A stretch of DNA of 64,000 nucleotides from contig CANXME010002652.1 of assembly GCA_948144175.1 (NCBI GenBank), positions 212,777 to 276,776 on the forward strand. Direction: 5' to 3'. A model generated the notes under the pieces. The model saw nothing but the letters and a program-made list of their open reading frames with translations. It was not told the DNA's origin and ran no database searches. Both the position numbers and the translations under genes were made by a program. Below, piece by piece: positions 10,543-21,081 of this stretch. Position 1 is the stretch's first letter, and the number at the start of each line of letters is the position of its first letter. The DNA comes from Closterium sp. NIES-65 (taxonomy: Eukaryota > Streptophyta > Zygnematophyceae > Desmidiales > Closteriaceae).

Positions 10543-11357
10543 ACCTGAGGGAGCGGCACCCTGAGGGGGGAGGGGGTTTGCAACAGCACCACCTGGTGCG
10601 AGGAAGAGAGGCGGGAGGGGGGGAGCGGGGCAGTGCGGTAGGGGAAGAGGCGGTAGTAGGGGACGGACTCGTCAAAAGTGACGTCCTGGGTGGGCAAGAC
10701 TCGGCGCGAGGTGGCGTGGTAAAACTGCCAACCATACGCGTCCGGGACAAAGCTGAGGAAGACGCAGGGAACAGCACGGGAGGAGAGCTTGTCCGCGGAC
10801 GAATCGCGGACAAAAGCTCGAGACCCCCAGACCCGGAAACGTGACGCATCGCCAACCTCCCCCGTCCACAGCAGTGTGGGTGAGGTCTCTGGCAAGGAGA
10901 CACGGGGCAAGAGGTTGAGCTGATGCGCAGCGTACCGGACCGCAAACGGCCACAGAAAGTGGGGGGCAGCCGCATGGATCAAGGAGGTACGGGCGACCCC
11001 CATTACCAGGCCAATGCGGCGCTCCGCAACCCCATTATGGTGTGGAGAAGCCGGAAGCGTGAACGACTGCTCAATGCCGTGCTTAGCACAGTAGGCTGCC
11101 AAGAGGTCGGAGGAGAACTCACCACCTGTGTCAGAGTGCAAGCGCAGGACAGGAAAGTCCGAGTGAAAACGCTCGCTGAGCTGGAGACGGGCTCTGCGGA
11201 TCCAAGGGATCAAGACATCAGGGACCTCACCCTTGGTGCGCAAGGGGAAGACTGAGGTGTAGCGCAAGTAGTCGTCAACAACTATCAGGAAGAACCTCTC
11301 CTGACCCTGACCACGGACGCAGGCTGGGCCCCACACGTCCATGTGGAGTGTCTGCAA
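10530..11357 (-). pseudogene. Cop-1 integrase core
   Basis: Contains the rve integrase fold: LHMDVWGP (first Asp), LRLHSDTGGEF (second Asp) and NGVAERRIG (Glu), then the SH3-like pol segment RVWGSRAFVRD. It inserts element cDNA into the genome. The preceding zinc-binding part is in the same frame but separated by a TAA at 11418-11420, where Cop-2 has a Cys codon of the HHCC motif, so the stop destroys a zinc ligand too. Confidence 0.92.
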
Positions 11358-11417
11358 GGGAGAAGTCGTCGGGGGGAACGAGGAGGAGTGAGGAGCGGCG
11401 CGCTGCCGTCCCTCGAC

Positions 11418-13475
11418 TTAGGGGAGACAGGTAGGAGCAGGCGAGGGTGGGAGGGCAGGAAGGACCCTGGGCAGGCCAGAGACAAGGTACTGGGAGTGCA
11501 TGGCACGAAGCCGCTGCACAGACGGGTGGCCAAGGCGGTGGTGCCAGAGGACAGTCTCGTGTGCCAAAGAGCGACACGAGCAGGGGGCGGACAGCTGACC
11601 TGACGCGGACGCGGACGCAGTCGCAGCAACTTGAGGGGACTCAGTAGTCAGTGTGTACAGGTCCGACCCCGGCTGCCGAGTGAAGGTAGCCAAGTGACGG
11701 CCCGTACGAGCACACGTGCAGTGTGTCACGCGCTCGTAGGCAGGGGTGAACTGGTGAACACCCCCGTCCTGGAGTGCACATCCTGCCACCAAGTTCATAG
11801 AGAACGAGGGGAGGTGGAGACCTGACAGTGTGCCCGACGGGACCGCAGGGCAGGGAAGGACTGTGGAAGAGGTCGCAATGAGCGGACCCCCAGAGGGGTC
11901 AGCAAGGGAGATAGCAACTGGCCGAGCAAGCGGCTCAAGGGCAGTGCGGTCACGAAAGAAGCAGCGAGAAGCACCTGAGTCCAGTGTGAAAGTGTGCAGT
12001 GCAGCTGTCGACGCAGTACCAAGGGGGGGAGACACACGAGCACCTAGAGCAGCAGCCTCACCAGCACCTGGGGTAGCCGACACGCGAGAACCTGGAGCGG
12101 CAGACGCACTGGCCCTAATGCCCGGGTCGGGCGGCACACACAAGTACTCAGCACCCTCTCCACTAGTAGACATCACATACATGGCAGATAGAATAGCATC
12201 AAAGTCTAGAGCATAGATATCAATCCCCTTCTTCAGGAGATCAAGCCAGCGGGGCAGCTCAGTGGCCTGAGGGAACTGAACACGCCAAGCGTCGTCCAGA
12301 CGAGAGAAGCAGCGCTGTGTGGTGTGCAGTCGTCCACACTGCTGACCAGTGCGGTCACCAGTGCGAATGACGTACGTGCAGCTAAGACCACCCCCACCCC
12401 CGTGCTGAGAGTACCACTCACGGACCTCCTGGGGCGAGGGAGTGTGCTGCTGGCCCTGGTCACCGCCTGTGCCTCCACGGCCACCACCACCGCTGCCACC
12501 TCCTTGACCACCCCAACCCCTGCCGCCGCCTCGTCCACCGCCAACCCAACCGCCGCCTCCACTCCTGCCACCTCCCCCGCCGCTGCTGCCACCACCCCCA
12601 CCGCTACCACTCGCCCCTCCAGTCGAGCCACCACCCCCACTGCCTCCACCGCCCCCACCGCCTCCTCCCGCGCCGTCACCGCCACCACCCTTGCCCCCTT
12701 TGCCCTTGCCGCTGCGACGTCCGCTCAAGGCAGACGCAGCGCCGACCTTCTCAGTACCAAGAAGGTCGACAGCAGCAGCAGAGGCGACAGAGGGAAGGGA
12801 GGAAGGAGAGCACCCCTCAAAGAACGGGGTACGGGGGTCGCCACGAGAGGCACCTACAGCGACTATGCTAGTCTCAGCTGCAAGTAGCTCCTTCTCGAGG
12901 AGGGCAATGGTGAGCTCAGTGGGGCAACGAGCTAGGAAGTGGTCCCTGACAGCACGCAGTGTGTCAGGGAGGCGGGTGACTAGGTGGTAGAGAGTGAGCC
13001 AGAGTAGAGGGGGGTGCCTGGCAAGGAACTCAGCAGGCATGGTGGCACGGAAGCGGGCCTCACTAGTACGGAGGTGCATGATGAGGTTAGCGACTATGTG
13101 AAAGGAGGCCAGGTCGGGAAACAGGTAGGGGAGGGAGAGACGGCCTAGTGCGGCAGAGGCAGGTGAGGAGTAGCGAGCAACTACAGCTGTGTATAGTGCC
13201 TGTGCAGTCTTGTGCTGACCAAAGTGCTCACGTTCGTCTATCGGCAGGGAGCTGCGAATGGCGAAGCGAGCGTGGGCATCACGAGTCTGCCACTGTGAGC
13301 GAGCAGTGCTGTCAGCAGTAGCAGCACGGGCAGTGACATGGCCTAGGGCGTGATCGTACAGTGAGATGTCATCCTTGGCTGTGAGCTGTAGGTAGAGGTG
13401 CAGGTCATCGAGCCAGGTGTCAAACTTCACAGGGCGGCCCTCAGCATCGAACACGAGAACCTGTGGGCTAGCCAT
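11418..13475 (-). pseudogene. Cop-1 Gag, protease and integrase N-terminus
   Basis: Starts with ATG at 13475 (MASPQVLVFDAEGRPVKF), a start motif shared with Cop-2 and Cop-4. Residues 1-230 are the helical copia Gag domain; about 255-345 are almost pure Gly (RNA-binding-like linker); a zinc-knuckle-like motif with spacing C-X13-C-X3-H-X4-C follows at 12309-12380. The aspartic protease motif LDSGAS is near 11975-11995. The pre-integrase motif LWHHRLGH lies near 11540. The frame is open for 685 codons until TAA at 11418. Gag forms the particle; the protease processes the polyprotein. Confidence 0.9.
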
Positions 13476-13499
13476 AGGAACAGTAGAAATAGCAGCAGT

Positions 13500-14360
13500 A
13501 GCAGTAGGAGAAGCAGGTAGGACGAACCAGGTAGGGCAGGGCGGCGCGGCTCGGTTCAGGTCGGGTCGCGGCTCGGCTGGGTGGCGCGGCTCGGCTCGGG
13601 GCGCGCGGCTCGGCTCGGGGCGCGTAGCTCAGGTCGCGCGGCTCGGGTCACGGCGGGGACGGGCCGCCCGGGGCCTCTAGGTGGTGGGCATGGGTCGGCG
13701 AGGTCGGCACGGGGCCCGTTGGGGCCCTAGAGGGGCGAGCGCGGGGCCGATCGGGGCCTGATTGGGGCTAGCGCGGGGCCAAACGGGGCCTTGACGGGGC
13801 TAGCAAGGGGCCGACAGGGCCTGAACGGGGCTAGCGCGGTGCCGACGGGGCCTGAAACGGGGCTGACGCGGGCCCGATTGGGGCCTGAATGGGGCTAGCG
13901 CGGGGCCGACGGGGCCTGAGAGGGGCTAGCGCGGGGCCGACGGGGCCTGAAACGGGGCTAGCGCGGGCCGACGGGGCCTGAGAGGGGCTAGCGCGGGGCC
14001 GACGGGGCCTGAAACGGGGCCAACGGGGCCTAAAACGGGGCTAGCGCGGGTCGACGGGGCCTGAGAGGGGCTAGAGCGGGGCCGACGGGGCCTGAAACGG
14101 GGCCGACGAGGCCTGAAACGGGGCTAGCGCGGGGCCGACGGGGCCTGAACGGGGCTAGCGCGGGGCCTGAACGGGGCCTTAAAGGGGCCGACGAGGCCTG
14201 AACGGGGCCGCTAGGGAGAGCGGGCTTGGGGCCGACGGGGCCTGAACGGGGCTAGCGCGGGGCCGTCAAGAGGGGCCTCTAGGAGCGTGACACGCCAAGG
14301 CGCCCTAGAGCACAGGTAGGTAGGTAGGTAGGTAGTTACGTAGTGGTGGGCCCTTAGAAA
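13500..14360 (-). repeat. GC-rich tandem-repeat leader of Cop-1
   Basis: Between the PBS and the gag ATG lies about 0.9 kb of very GC-rich sequence. From 13720 to 14270 it is a tandem array of about 30 bp units built on GGGGCTAGCGCGGGGCCGAC and GGGGCCTGAA. The short tetramer (AGGT)n run is at 14312-14332. No ORF starts here. Confidence 0.85.
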
Positions 14361-14393
14361 ATTTCGGTCCTAGGAAGGACCTGCTCTATACCA

Positions 14394-14525
14394 TGTTGGA
14401 ATCACTGAACAGGAATGTGTGAACTAGCAGTGAAATGAGTACAAATACCTAACCCTAGAATTGTGTACCCCCTATAGGCTAACCCACTGTAGCCTAAACT
14501 AACACAACATATATAATGTTTGACA
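14394..14525 (-). repeat. Cop-1 5' LTR
   Basis: 132 bp, bounded by TGTCAAACAT and TCCAACA on the coding strand, followed by the PBS at 14380-14393. Confidence 0.92.
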
Positions 14526-14530
14526 ACGAC

Positions 14531-16182
14531 CGCTGCGTAGCCTGGTCGTCAGCCCAAGAAGCGTCTACGTGCCCAGTGAGGACCACTGGACTCTGCCCTC
14601 CAAGCACAAGCCCCATGCCCGACGTACTGCACAAGTAGCACAACACCCTCTTCGCTGCATCCATGTGCTCCGGTCTGTGTCTCCCAGGAGCAACATAGCG
14701 TGCGAGAATGCAAAGAGGATATGCAAGGTCAGGTCGTGTGCAGGTCATCAGGTACATGAGGCAGCCAACAAGCTCTGGGTACGGGCCACTCGACTCTACG
14801 GACTCATCCGAAGGCAGAGCTGAGAGCGAGTGGCGAGTAGGCAGAGGAGTGGCTTGAGGCGACGAGTACGTGAAGCCGAAGCGCTGAAGGACCTGCTGCA
14901 CCATGTGTGACTGAGTCAGGGTAATGGTGCGGCGTGCTCTGTCCCGGGTGATCTGCAAGCCAAGGTAGCTGCGCAGTTCACCCAGGTCAGTGCACGTGTG
15001 TCTCTTCTGCAGCTCGGACTTTACGTGGGCGAGTCCAGCAGTGTCAGCTGTGGCAAAGACCAAGTCGTCGACGTACACGAGGATGTAGAACGGCGGCAAA
15101 GAAGTGTCGGTGCGCAGAAACAGCAACGGGTCGGTAGTAGAGGGAGCAAACCCAAGAGCCGCAAGTGTAGTCCTCAGTGTGTCGTGCCACTCACGCGGTG
15201 CCTGGCGGAGACCGTAGACTGGCTACCGGAGGCTCCACTGGGTGCCAGGAGGAAAAGACCCTGTGAAGCCAGGTGGGCGGCGCAGCCAGATCTCCTCGTG
15301 CATGCTGCCCTGCAAGAAAGCAGTGCTGAAGTCAAGAGAGTGCAGCTCGTAGTCACGGTGAGCAGCTATGTGCAGCAGTACCCGAAGAGTGGTCATCTTC
15401 GGGGTGGGAGAGAAGGTCTGAAAGTAGTCAACTCGCTGCCGCTGACTAAAGCCACGAGCCACGTAACGCGCCTTGAAGACAGGCGGAGAACCCGGCGGCC
15501 GCTTCACCCTGAAAATCCACATGCCACTGACAATGTTTGCCCCAGGAGGGGGAACGTTGTCAACGTAGGTGCCTGTGGACTTCCATGAAGCCATCTCTGC
15601 GTCCATAGCTGCCTGCCACTGAGAGGAGTAGGGACCCTCTATCGCCTCCGCGTAAGAGCGCGGAGTCAGGATGTCAAGTGCATCCGGGTCTCCCTCAGGG
15701 GTAAGCAGTACGGACATGAGATGAGGTGACGCAGCAGCCAAACACTAGAAGTCCTCCTGCCTGTCCTCAAAGACGTCCGTGCGAAGGGCACACTCACCCC
15801 CGACGGACGGAGGAGAGACAGACTCAGACTCAGCAACAAGACTAGCAGCGTAGTCTAGACGACAGCGAGCAGCAAAGTCGACAAGCTCAGCAACTAGGGA
15901 AGACGCAGCAGTGGACTCAAAGGAAGGGTTAGTGACAACAGTAGCAAGGAGACGCGTGACAGTAGGACTGGTAGCACGAAGAGAGTCCGACTCATCAGTC
16001 GGTAAGTGCAGGAAGAGAGGACTCAGGAGAAGAAGGCAAAGGGGCACGCAGAGGAGCAGTGGACAGACGCAGAGACATCCGGTGCGTGACATCTGGAGGA
16101 CGCTAACGCAAACCACGACCACTAGCGCGAGCAGCACGGACAGGCGACGCAGGGCGAGATGCAGGCACACGACGCTCAGCAA
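14531..16182 (-). pseudogene. Cop-2 reverse transcriptase and start of RNase H
   Basis: One frame holds the RT motifs but is broken by stops near 15223 and 15750. SYAEAIEGPYSSQWQAAM starts the core (15660), YVDD is at about 15060-15075, RT thumb and MTCTRPDLAYPLCIL at about 14730, and the RNase H opening VDASWADDQATQRS at the Cop-1 insertion junction. The missing C-terminal half of RNase H is at 6653-7082. Confidence 0.9.
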
Positions 16183-16272
16183 GACCTCCAGTAGGACCAG
16201 TGTAGGGAGAAGGAGCAGGCAGTGGGGAGGCAGGCTGTAGTCGTAACTGCGACGGGACTGACTGTGGACACG

Positions 16273-17140
16273 CTAAGGGAGAAGGAAGACCAGTAGAAGG
16301 CGGGAGACCAAGAACCTACTCAAGGAGCGGAACGAAGTACGGCCTAGGCCGTGCAGCGACTCCAGACACAACAGGGACAGCACCAGTACCCCCAGTGGTA
16401 GCACCAGCACCAGCAGCTCCTCCAGCTCCAGTACCCCCAGCAGCTCCAGTTGCTCTAGGACCTGAAGCAACACCAATAGCACCCCCAGCAGGACCGCCTC
16501 CAGTACCGCCAGCAGCACCCTCAGCGCCAACACCCTCAGCAGCTCCAGCTCTAGTCAGACCACGAGAAGATGTAGTGGCTCCAGCTCCAGTAGTACCCGC
16601 AGGCCCAGCAGCTCCAGTACTCCCAGTACGAGCACCTCCGGGACCCGTGGCACCAGCACCCTCAGCAGCCGAAGAACCTCCAGCTCTAGTAGCATGCCTC
16701 CAGCGGCGGGCAAACCACTCACGCAGCTCCTGTGGTGAGAGTGGCTCCCATCAAGACGCAGCACCCGGAGAACCGCCAGGCCCAGCACCGCCAGACGCCA
16801 CACGAGCAGGCCCAGCTCCCTCAGGCTCCGCACCCCCAGGCTCAGCACCTCCAGGCTCTGCACCCCCAGGCTCAGCCCCTCCAGTCGTAGCACCCCCACG
16901 CTCAGCACCCCCAGGCGCAGCACCCCCAGTCGTAGCACCCCCAGGCTCAGCACCCCCAGACTCAATACCCCCAGGCTCAGCACCCCCCAATCGTAGCACC
17001 CTTTGACTCAACACTCCCAGGCTTAGCACCCCCAGGCTCAGCACCTCCAGCAGCACCAGAGTCACCAGCGACCTCGACAGGCTCGACTGCGTCTACCTGG
17101 GACACACCTGAAGGGGCAGGACCCTGAGGGGGAAGGGGGT
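16273..17140 (-). pseudogene. Cop-2 integrase-RT linker, low complexity
   Basis: Ala/Pro/Val-rich and Gly/Glu/Pro-rich repeats (GGAEPGGAEPGG type, 15-18 bp units at 16770-17060) in place of a folded domain. Several frame changes. Open frames on both strands arise from the repeats. Confidence 0.65.
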
Positions 17141-18185
17141 CTACCGGGGGGGGACCTGGCACAAGGAAGAGCGGTGGCCGAGGGAGGGACGGAGTGCGGT
17201 AGGGGAAGAGATGGTAGTAGGGGACCGACTCGTCAAAGGTGACGTCCTAGGAGGACAAAACACGGCGAGAGGTGCGGTGGTAGAACTGCCACCCTGGCGC
17301 GTCAGGGGGGAAGCCAAGGAAGATGCAGGGAGCAGCACGAGGGGACAGCTTGTCCACAGACTAGTCGCGGACAAACGCCCGAGATCCCCAGACCCGGAAC
17401 GCCGACGCATCGCCAACCTTCCCCGTCCACAGCAAAGCTGGGGAGGTCTCCGGCATGGAGGCCCTGGGCTGAAGGTTGATGTGATGCGCCGCGTACCGAA
17501 CCGCAAACGGCCACAGAAATTGGGGGGCAGCCGCATGCATCATAGACGTACGGGCGACGTCCATGACCATGCCAATGCGGCGCTCAGCAATCCCATTTTG
17601 CTTTGGAGAGTCCGGAAGCGTGAATGTCTGGCGGATGCCTTGTGCACGACAGTAGGCTCGCAGAAGGCCAGAGGAGAACTCTCCGCCTCTGTCAGAGTGC
17701 AGACGCAGAACAGGAAAGTCCGAGCCAAAACTCTTCCTGAGCTGGAGACAAGCTGCGCGGATCCAGTCGATCAACACCTCAATGACATCACCTTTGCTAC
17801 GCAAGGGGAAGACTATGGTGTAACGCGAGTAGTCGTCAACCACCAGCAGGAAGTAGCACTCGTGACCCTGTCCACGGACGCGGGCTGGGCCCCACACGTC
17901 CATGTGATGCGTCTGCAACGGGGCCTCTGTCGGAGGAAACTAGGAGGAGTGAGGGGCAGCACGCTGCCGCCCCTCGACACAGGGGACGCAGGTAGGGGCA
18001 GGCCCCGGAGGAAGGGGAGGGAGGGACCGGGGAAGACCAGAGACAAGGACACGGGAGGCCATGCCTCGGAGACGAGGCAGGGAGGGGTGACCAAGGCGGT
18101 GGTGCCAAAGGAGAGTCTCGTGAGACAGGAGGCGACACGAGCAGGGGGCAGACTCAGGACCACACCTGGACGCTGCAGCAAACAC
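17141..18185 (-). pseudogene. Cop-2 integrase
   Basis: Zinc-binding part (LLWHHRLGHPSLPRL, CVPCVEGRQ) is followed by a stop near 17940, then the core: MDVWGPARVRG, LRLHSDRGGEF and NGIAERRIG give the D,D,E triad. RVWGSRAFVRD and a stop at 17361 mark the SH3-like region. Close to Cop-1 in sequence throughout. Confidence 0.9.
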
Positions 18186-18336
18186 CTGACCCGATGCAGC
18201 TACTTGACAACACGCAGTGACTGGAGGAGACTCAGTGGTTAGTGTGTACAGGCTTGACCCCAGTCGACGTGTAAACGAAGTGTCGGCCCGTCCGAGCGTC
18301 CGTGCAGTAGGTCACCCGCTTGCTCGCAGGAGTGAA

Positions 18337-20105
18337 CTAGTGAACTCCCGCATCCTGTAGGTCAGCACCACTCACCAAGTTTGTAGAGGACGAGGGGAGG
18401 TAAAGACCAGACAGGGTGCCAGAGGGGGCCGCCGGACACGGGAGGACAGTGGAGAAGTGAGCAAGGACAGGACCCCCGGAGGGGTCTGCCAGAGAGACTG
18501 CAACTGGCCGACTAAGCGGCGTGGGTGTGGTGCGGTCTCGAAAGAAGGAGCAAGAAGCCCCCGAGTCAAGGGTGAAGGTCTGGGACGCCGAAGCTGACGC
18601 GGTACCTGAGAGAGCAGACTCACCAGCACCTGAGGAAGCAGACGCACTAGCACCTAGAGCAGCAGCCTCGCTAGCACCTAGAGAAGCAGCCTCACCAGTA
18701 CCTAGAGCAGCAGTCCCAATGCCCGGGTCGGGCAGAAAACACCAGTAACAGTCAACCTCATCACTAACAGTCACAGCATACATGGCAGCAAGAATAGTAT
18801 CAAAGTCAAGGTCAAAGATAGCTACTCCCGCCCTAGACAGCTCGCCCCACCGAGGGATCTCAGTGGCCTCAAGGAACTGGTGACGCCAAGCGCCCGTCAG
18901 GCGGCCAAAGCAGCGCTGGGTGGAGTGCACACCCCCGCACTGCTCACCCGCGCGGTCGCCACTGCGTAGGACGTAGGGGCACGGACCAGTACCCCCACCC
19001 CGCTGGCGTGCAGCGTACCACAAACGAAGCTGCTGAGGGGGAGGGATCTCACGAGTGCGCTGCTGCTGCTGCTGCTACTGGCGCTGACCACCACCGGAGC
19101 CGACCCTCTGCACAGCGCCACCCTGACCAGCTCCACCTCCTCCGCCGCCGCCTCCTCCACCGCCGCCACCTCCGCCACCTTCGCTCCCACCGCCACCACC
19201 GCCTCCACTGCCGCCACCGACACCTCTACCCCCGCCACCACCCCCACCACCACCCCCACCCCCTCCGCGGCCTCCACCGCCGCCTCCACCGCCCCCGCTA
19301 GCTCCTCCAGCGCCCCTGCCCCCCTTGCCCTTACCAGGGCGGCGTCTCCCGCTAGGGGTAGACGCCGCACCGACCGACTCAAGACCAACGAGGTCGACCG
19401 CAGCAGCAGAGGCAATAGAGGGCAAGAGAGGAGAGGGGGAGCACCCCTCAAAGACAGGGGCGCGAGGGTCACCACGAGAGGCTCCTACAACGACTATGCT
19501 CTTCTCTGCTGCTAGGAGGTGCTCCTCGAGGAGGTCAACGGTGAGGGTGGTGGGGCAAACAGAGAGAAAGTGGTCCTTGACTGGGCGAAGGGTGTTAGGG
19601 AGGTGGGTGACTATGTAGTAAAGGGTGATGTACATAGGGGGGGGTTCTTGGCGCAGAACTCAGCGGGGAGGGCAGCGCGGTAGCGAATCTCACTAGTGCG
19701 AAGGTGCGTAATGAGGTCAGCGACTGTGGGAAAAGCTGCGAGGTCAGGGAAGAGGTACGGCAAGATGAGGCGGCTAAGTGCAGTAGTGGCAGGGGAAAAG
19801 TAGCGTGCAACTACAGCGTCGTACATGGTCTTAGCACTCTTGTACTGGCTAAAGTGCGCACGCTCAGTGGTAGGCAAGTGGCGTCGCACAGCAAGACGTG
19901 CAGCAGCATCGCGTGTGGCCCACTGTGAGCGAACAGTGGCTTCAGCATCAGCAGTAGGGGCAGGAGAGGCACCAGAAGTGAGGTCAAAGAGGGAGAGGCC
20001 GTCTGCCCTATCGCACTGTAGGAAAAGCTGGAGGTCATCTACCCAGACGTCAAATTCAATGGCCCGACCCTCAGCGTCAAAAGCGAGAACACTGGGGGTA
20101 GCCAT
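18337..20105 (-). pseudogene. Cop-2 Gag and protease
   Basis: Starts at ATG 20105 (MATPSVLAFDAEGRAIEF). The helical Gag part is intact to about 19640, where a frame change coincides with a G-run. A Gly-rich block (19100-19300), a stop at 19075-19077, then the zinc-knuckle-like motif C-X13-C-X3-H-X4-C at 18910-18981 and the protease motif LDSGAS near 18555. The frame ends at 18337. About 1.5 kb of leader-plus-Gag matches Cop-1 in layout. Confidence 0.9.
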
Positions 20106-20115
20106 GACAGCAGTA

Positions 20116-20915
20116 GACTAGTAGCGCGAGCAGTAGGCTAAGGGTAGCGCAGTGGTAGAGGTGCCGCTCTTACCGGACAGGGCGGCTCGGGCGGCTCAGC
20201 GGCTCAGCGGCTCGGCGGCTCGGCTGCTTGGCGGCTCGGCGGCTCGGCAGCAACGGCGGCTCGGCGGCTCGGCAGCAACGGCGGCTCGGCAGCACAGCGG
20301 CAACGGCGGCACAGCGGCAACGGCGGCTCGGTGGTGACGGAGGGGCCGTGAAGGGCGGGAGAGCCGCTGAAGGGACGGCAGGAGGGCCAGATGGGGCGGC
20401 GATGAGGCCGCTAAGGGCGGCGGCGAGGCCGCTAAGGGCGGCGGCGGGGCCACGAAAGGTGGCGGCCGGCGCCGCGAGGGTGGGGCTGCAGGGTCGCTAG
20501 GGTAGGGCGACGGGGCCGGTAGGGGCGGCGCCTGGGCCGGTAAGAGCGGCTCCGGGGCCGCGAGGGTGGGGCGACGGAGCCGCGAGGGCGGCTCGAAGAG
20601 GTCGCGAGGGCGGCGCGAAGGGGCTGCGAGGGCGGTACAAAGGGGCTGCGAGGGCAGCGCGATGAGGCCGCTAAGGCGGCGCGACGGGGCCGCGAAGGCG
20701 GCGCGACTGGGCCACGAAGGCGGCGCGACGCGAGGGGGTCGCGAACGCGGCGCGACGGGGCCGCAAGGGCGGCGCGATGCGGCGGGGCTGTAAGGGCGGC
20801 GCGAGAGGGCCACTAGGGGCCGAGAGAGAGGGAAGCGCGACTCGGGCAGGGGCTGAGTGCGCTCTGGGCAGGAAAAAAAAAACGGTGGGCCCTAGGAACA
20901 GTTCCCACGAGGGAA
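20116..20915 (-). repeat. GC-rich tandem-repeat leader of Cop-2
   Basis: Between PBS and gag ATG. Short units of the type GGCGGCTCGGCGGCTCGGCA and GGGGCCGCGAAGGCGGCGCGA recur for about 650 bp. The leader of Cop-4 (52655-53340) is the same kind of sequence in opposite orientation. Confidence 0.8.
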
Positions 20916-20929
20916 CCTGCTCGATACCA

Positions 20930-21076
20930 TGAGAAAACTAAAACGAGAATGAAATGACTAAGGGAAAGTTGGGTACAAGTACAAACCCTAGAAAGTTGTT
21001 CCCCATATGTGCTACAGTAGCTATGTCAAAAAGCCTACAGTATAGCCTACAGTAGCTATGCCATATAAATCTGACA
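20930..21076 (-). repeat. Cop-2 5' LTR
   Basis: 147 bp. Contains a duplicated TAGCTATG/AGCCTACAGTA segment absent from the 3' LTR. PBS directly adjoins at 20916-20929. Confidence 0.9.
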
Positions 21077-21081
21077 ATCAA

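Larger units (their letters stand above)
7088..14525 (-). mobile_element. Ty1/copia retrotransposon Cop-1, full length, nested
   Basis: 7438 bp on the minus strand with 132-bp LTRs at 7088-7219 and 14394-14525 (8 differences, about 94% identical). The target duplication ACGAC is at 7083-7087 and 14526-14530, and the duplicated bases belong to Cop-2 pol: removing Cop-1 plus one copy of ACGAC restores a sequence parallel to Cop-1's own pol at about 7880-7890. PBS (TGGTATAGAGCAGG) is at 14380-14393; PPT TATGGGGGTG at 7220-7231. Coding sequence carries several stops and shifts, so it is inactive now. Confidence 0.95.
6321..21076 (-). mobile_element. Ty1/copia retrotransposon Cop-2, split by nested Cop-1
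   Basis: The element runs on the minus strand between LTRs at 6321-6447 (3') and 20930-21076 (5'), flanked by the 5-bp target duplication ATCAA at 6316-6320 and 21077-21081. A primer-binding site (reading TGGTATCGAGCAGG) lies at 20916-20929, and a polypurine tract (TATGGGGGTG) abuts the 3' LTR at about 6448-6459. The coding order gag, protease, integrase, RT, RNase H is that of copia. The RNase H region is cut at 7082/14531 by Cop-1. Many stops and frameshifts make it dead. Excluding Cop-1 and its duplicated target it is about 7.3 kb. Confidence 0.93.

Noticed and set aside
20145..20155. tRNA gene suggested by an A-box (TAGCGCAGTGG)
   Set aside because: No B-box, no cloverleaf, and it lies antisense in the Cop-2 leader.
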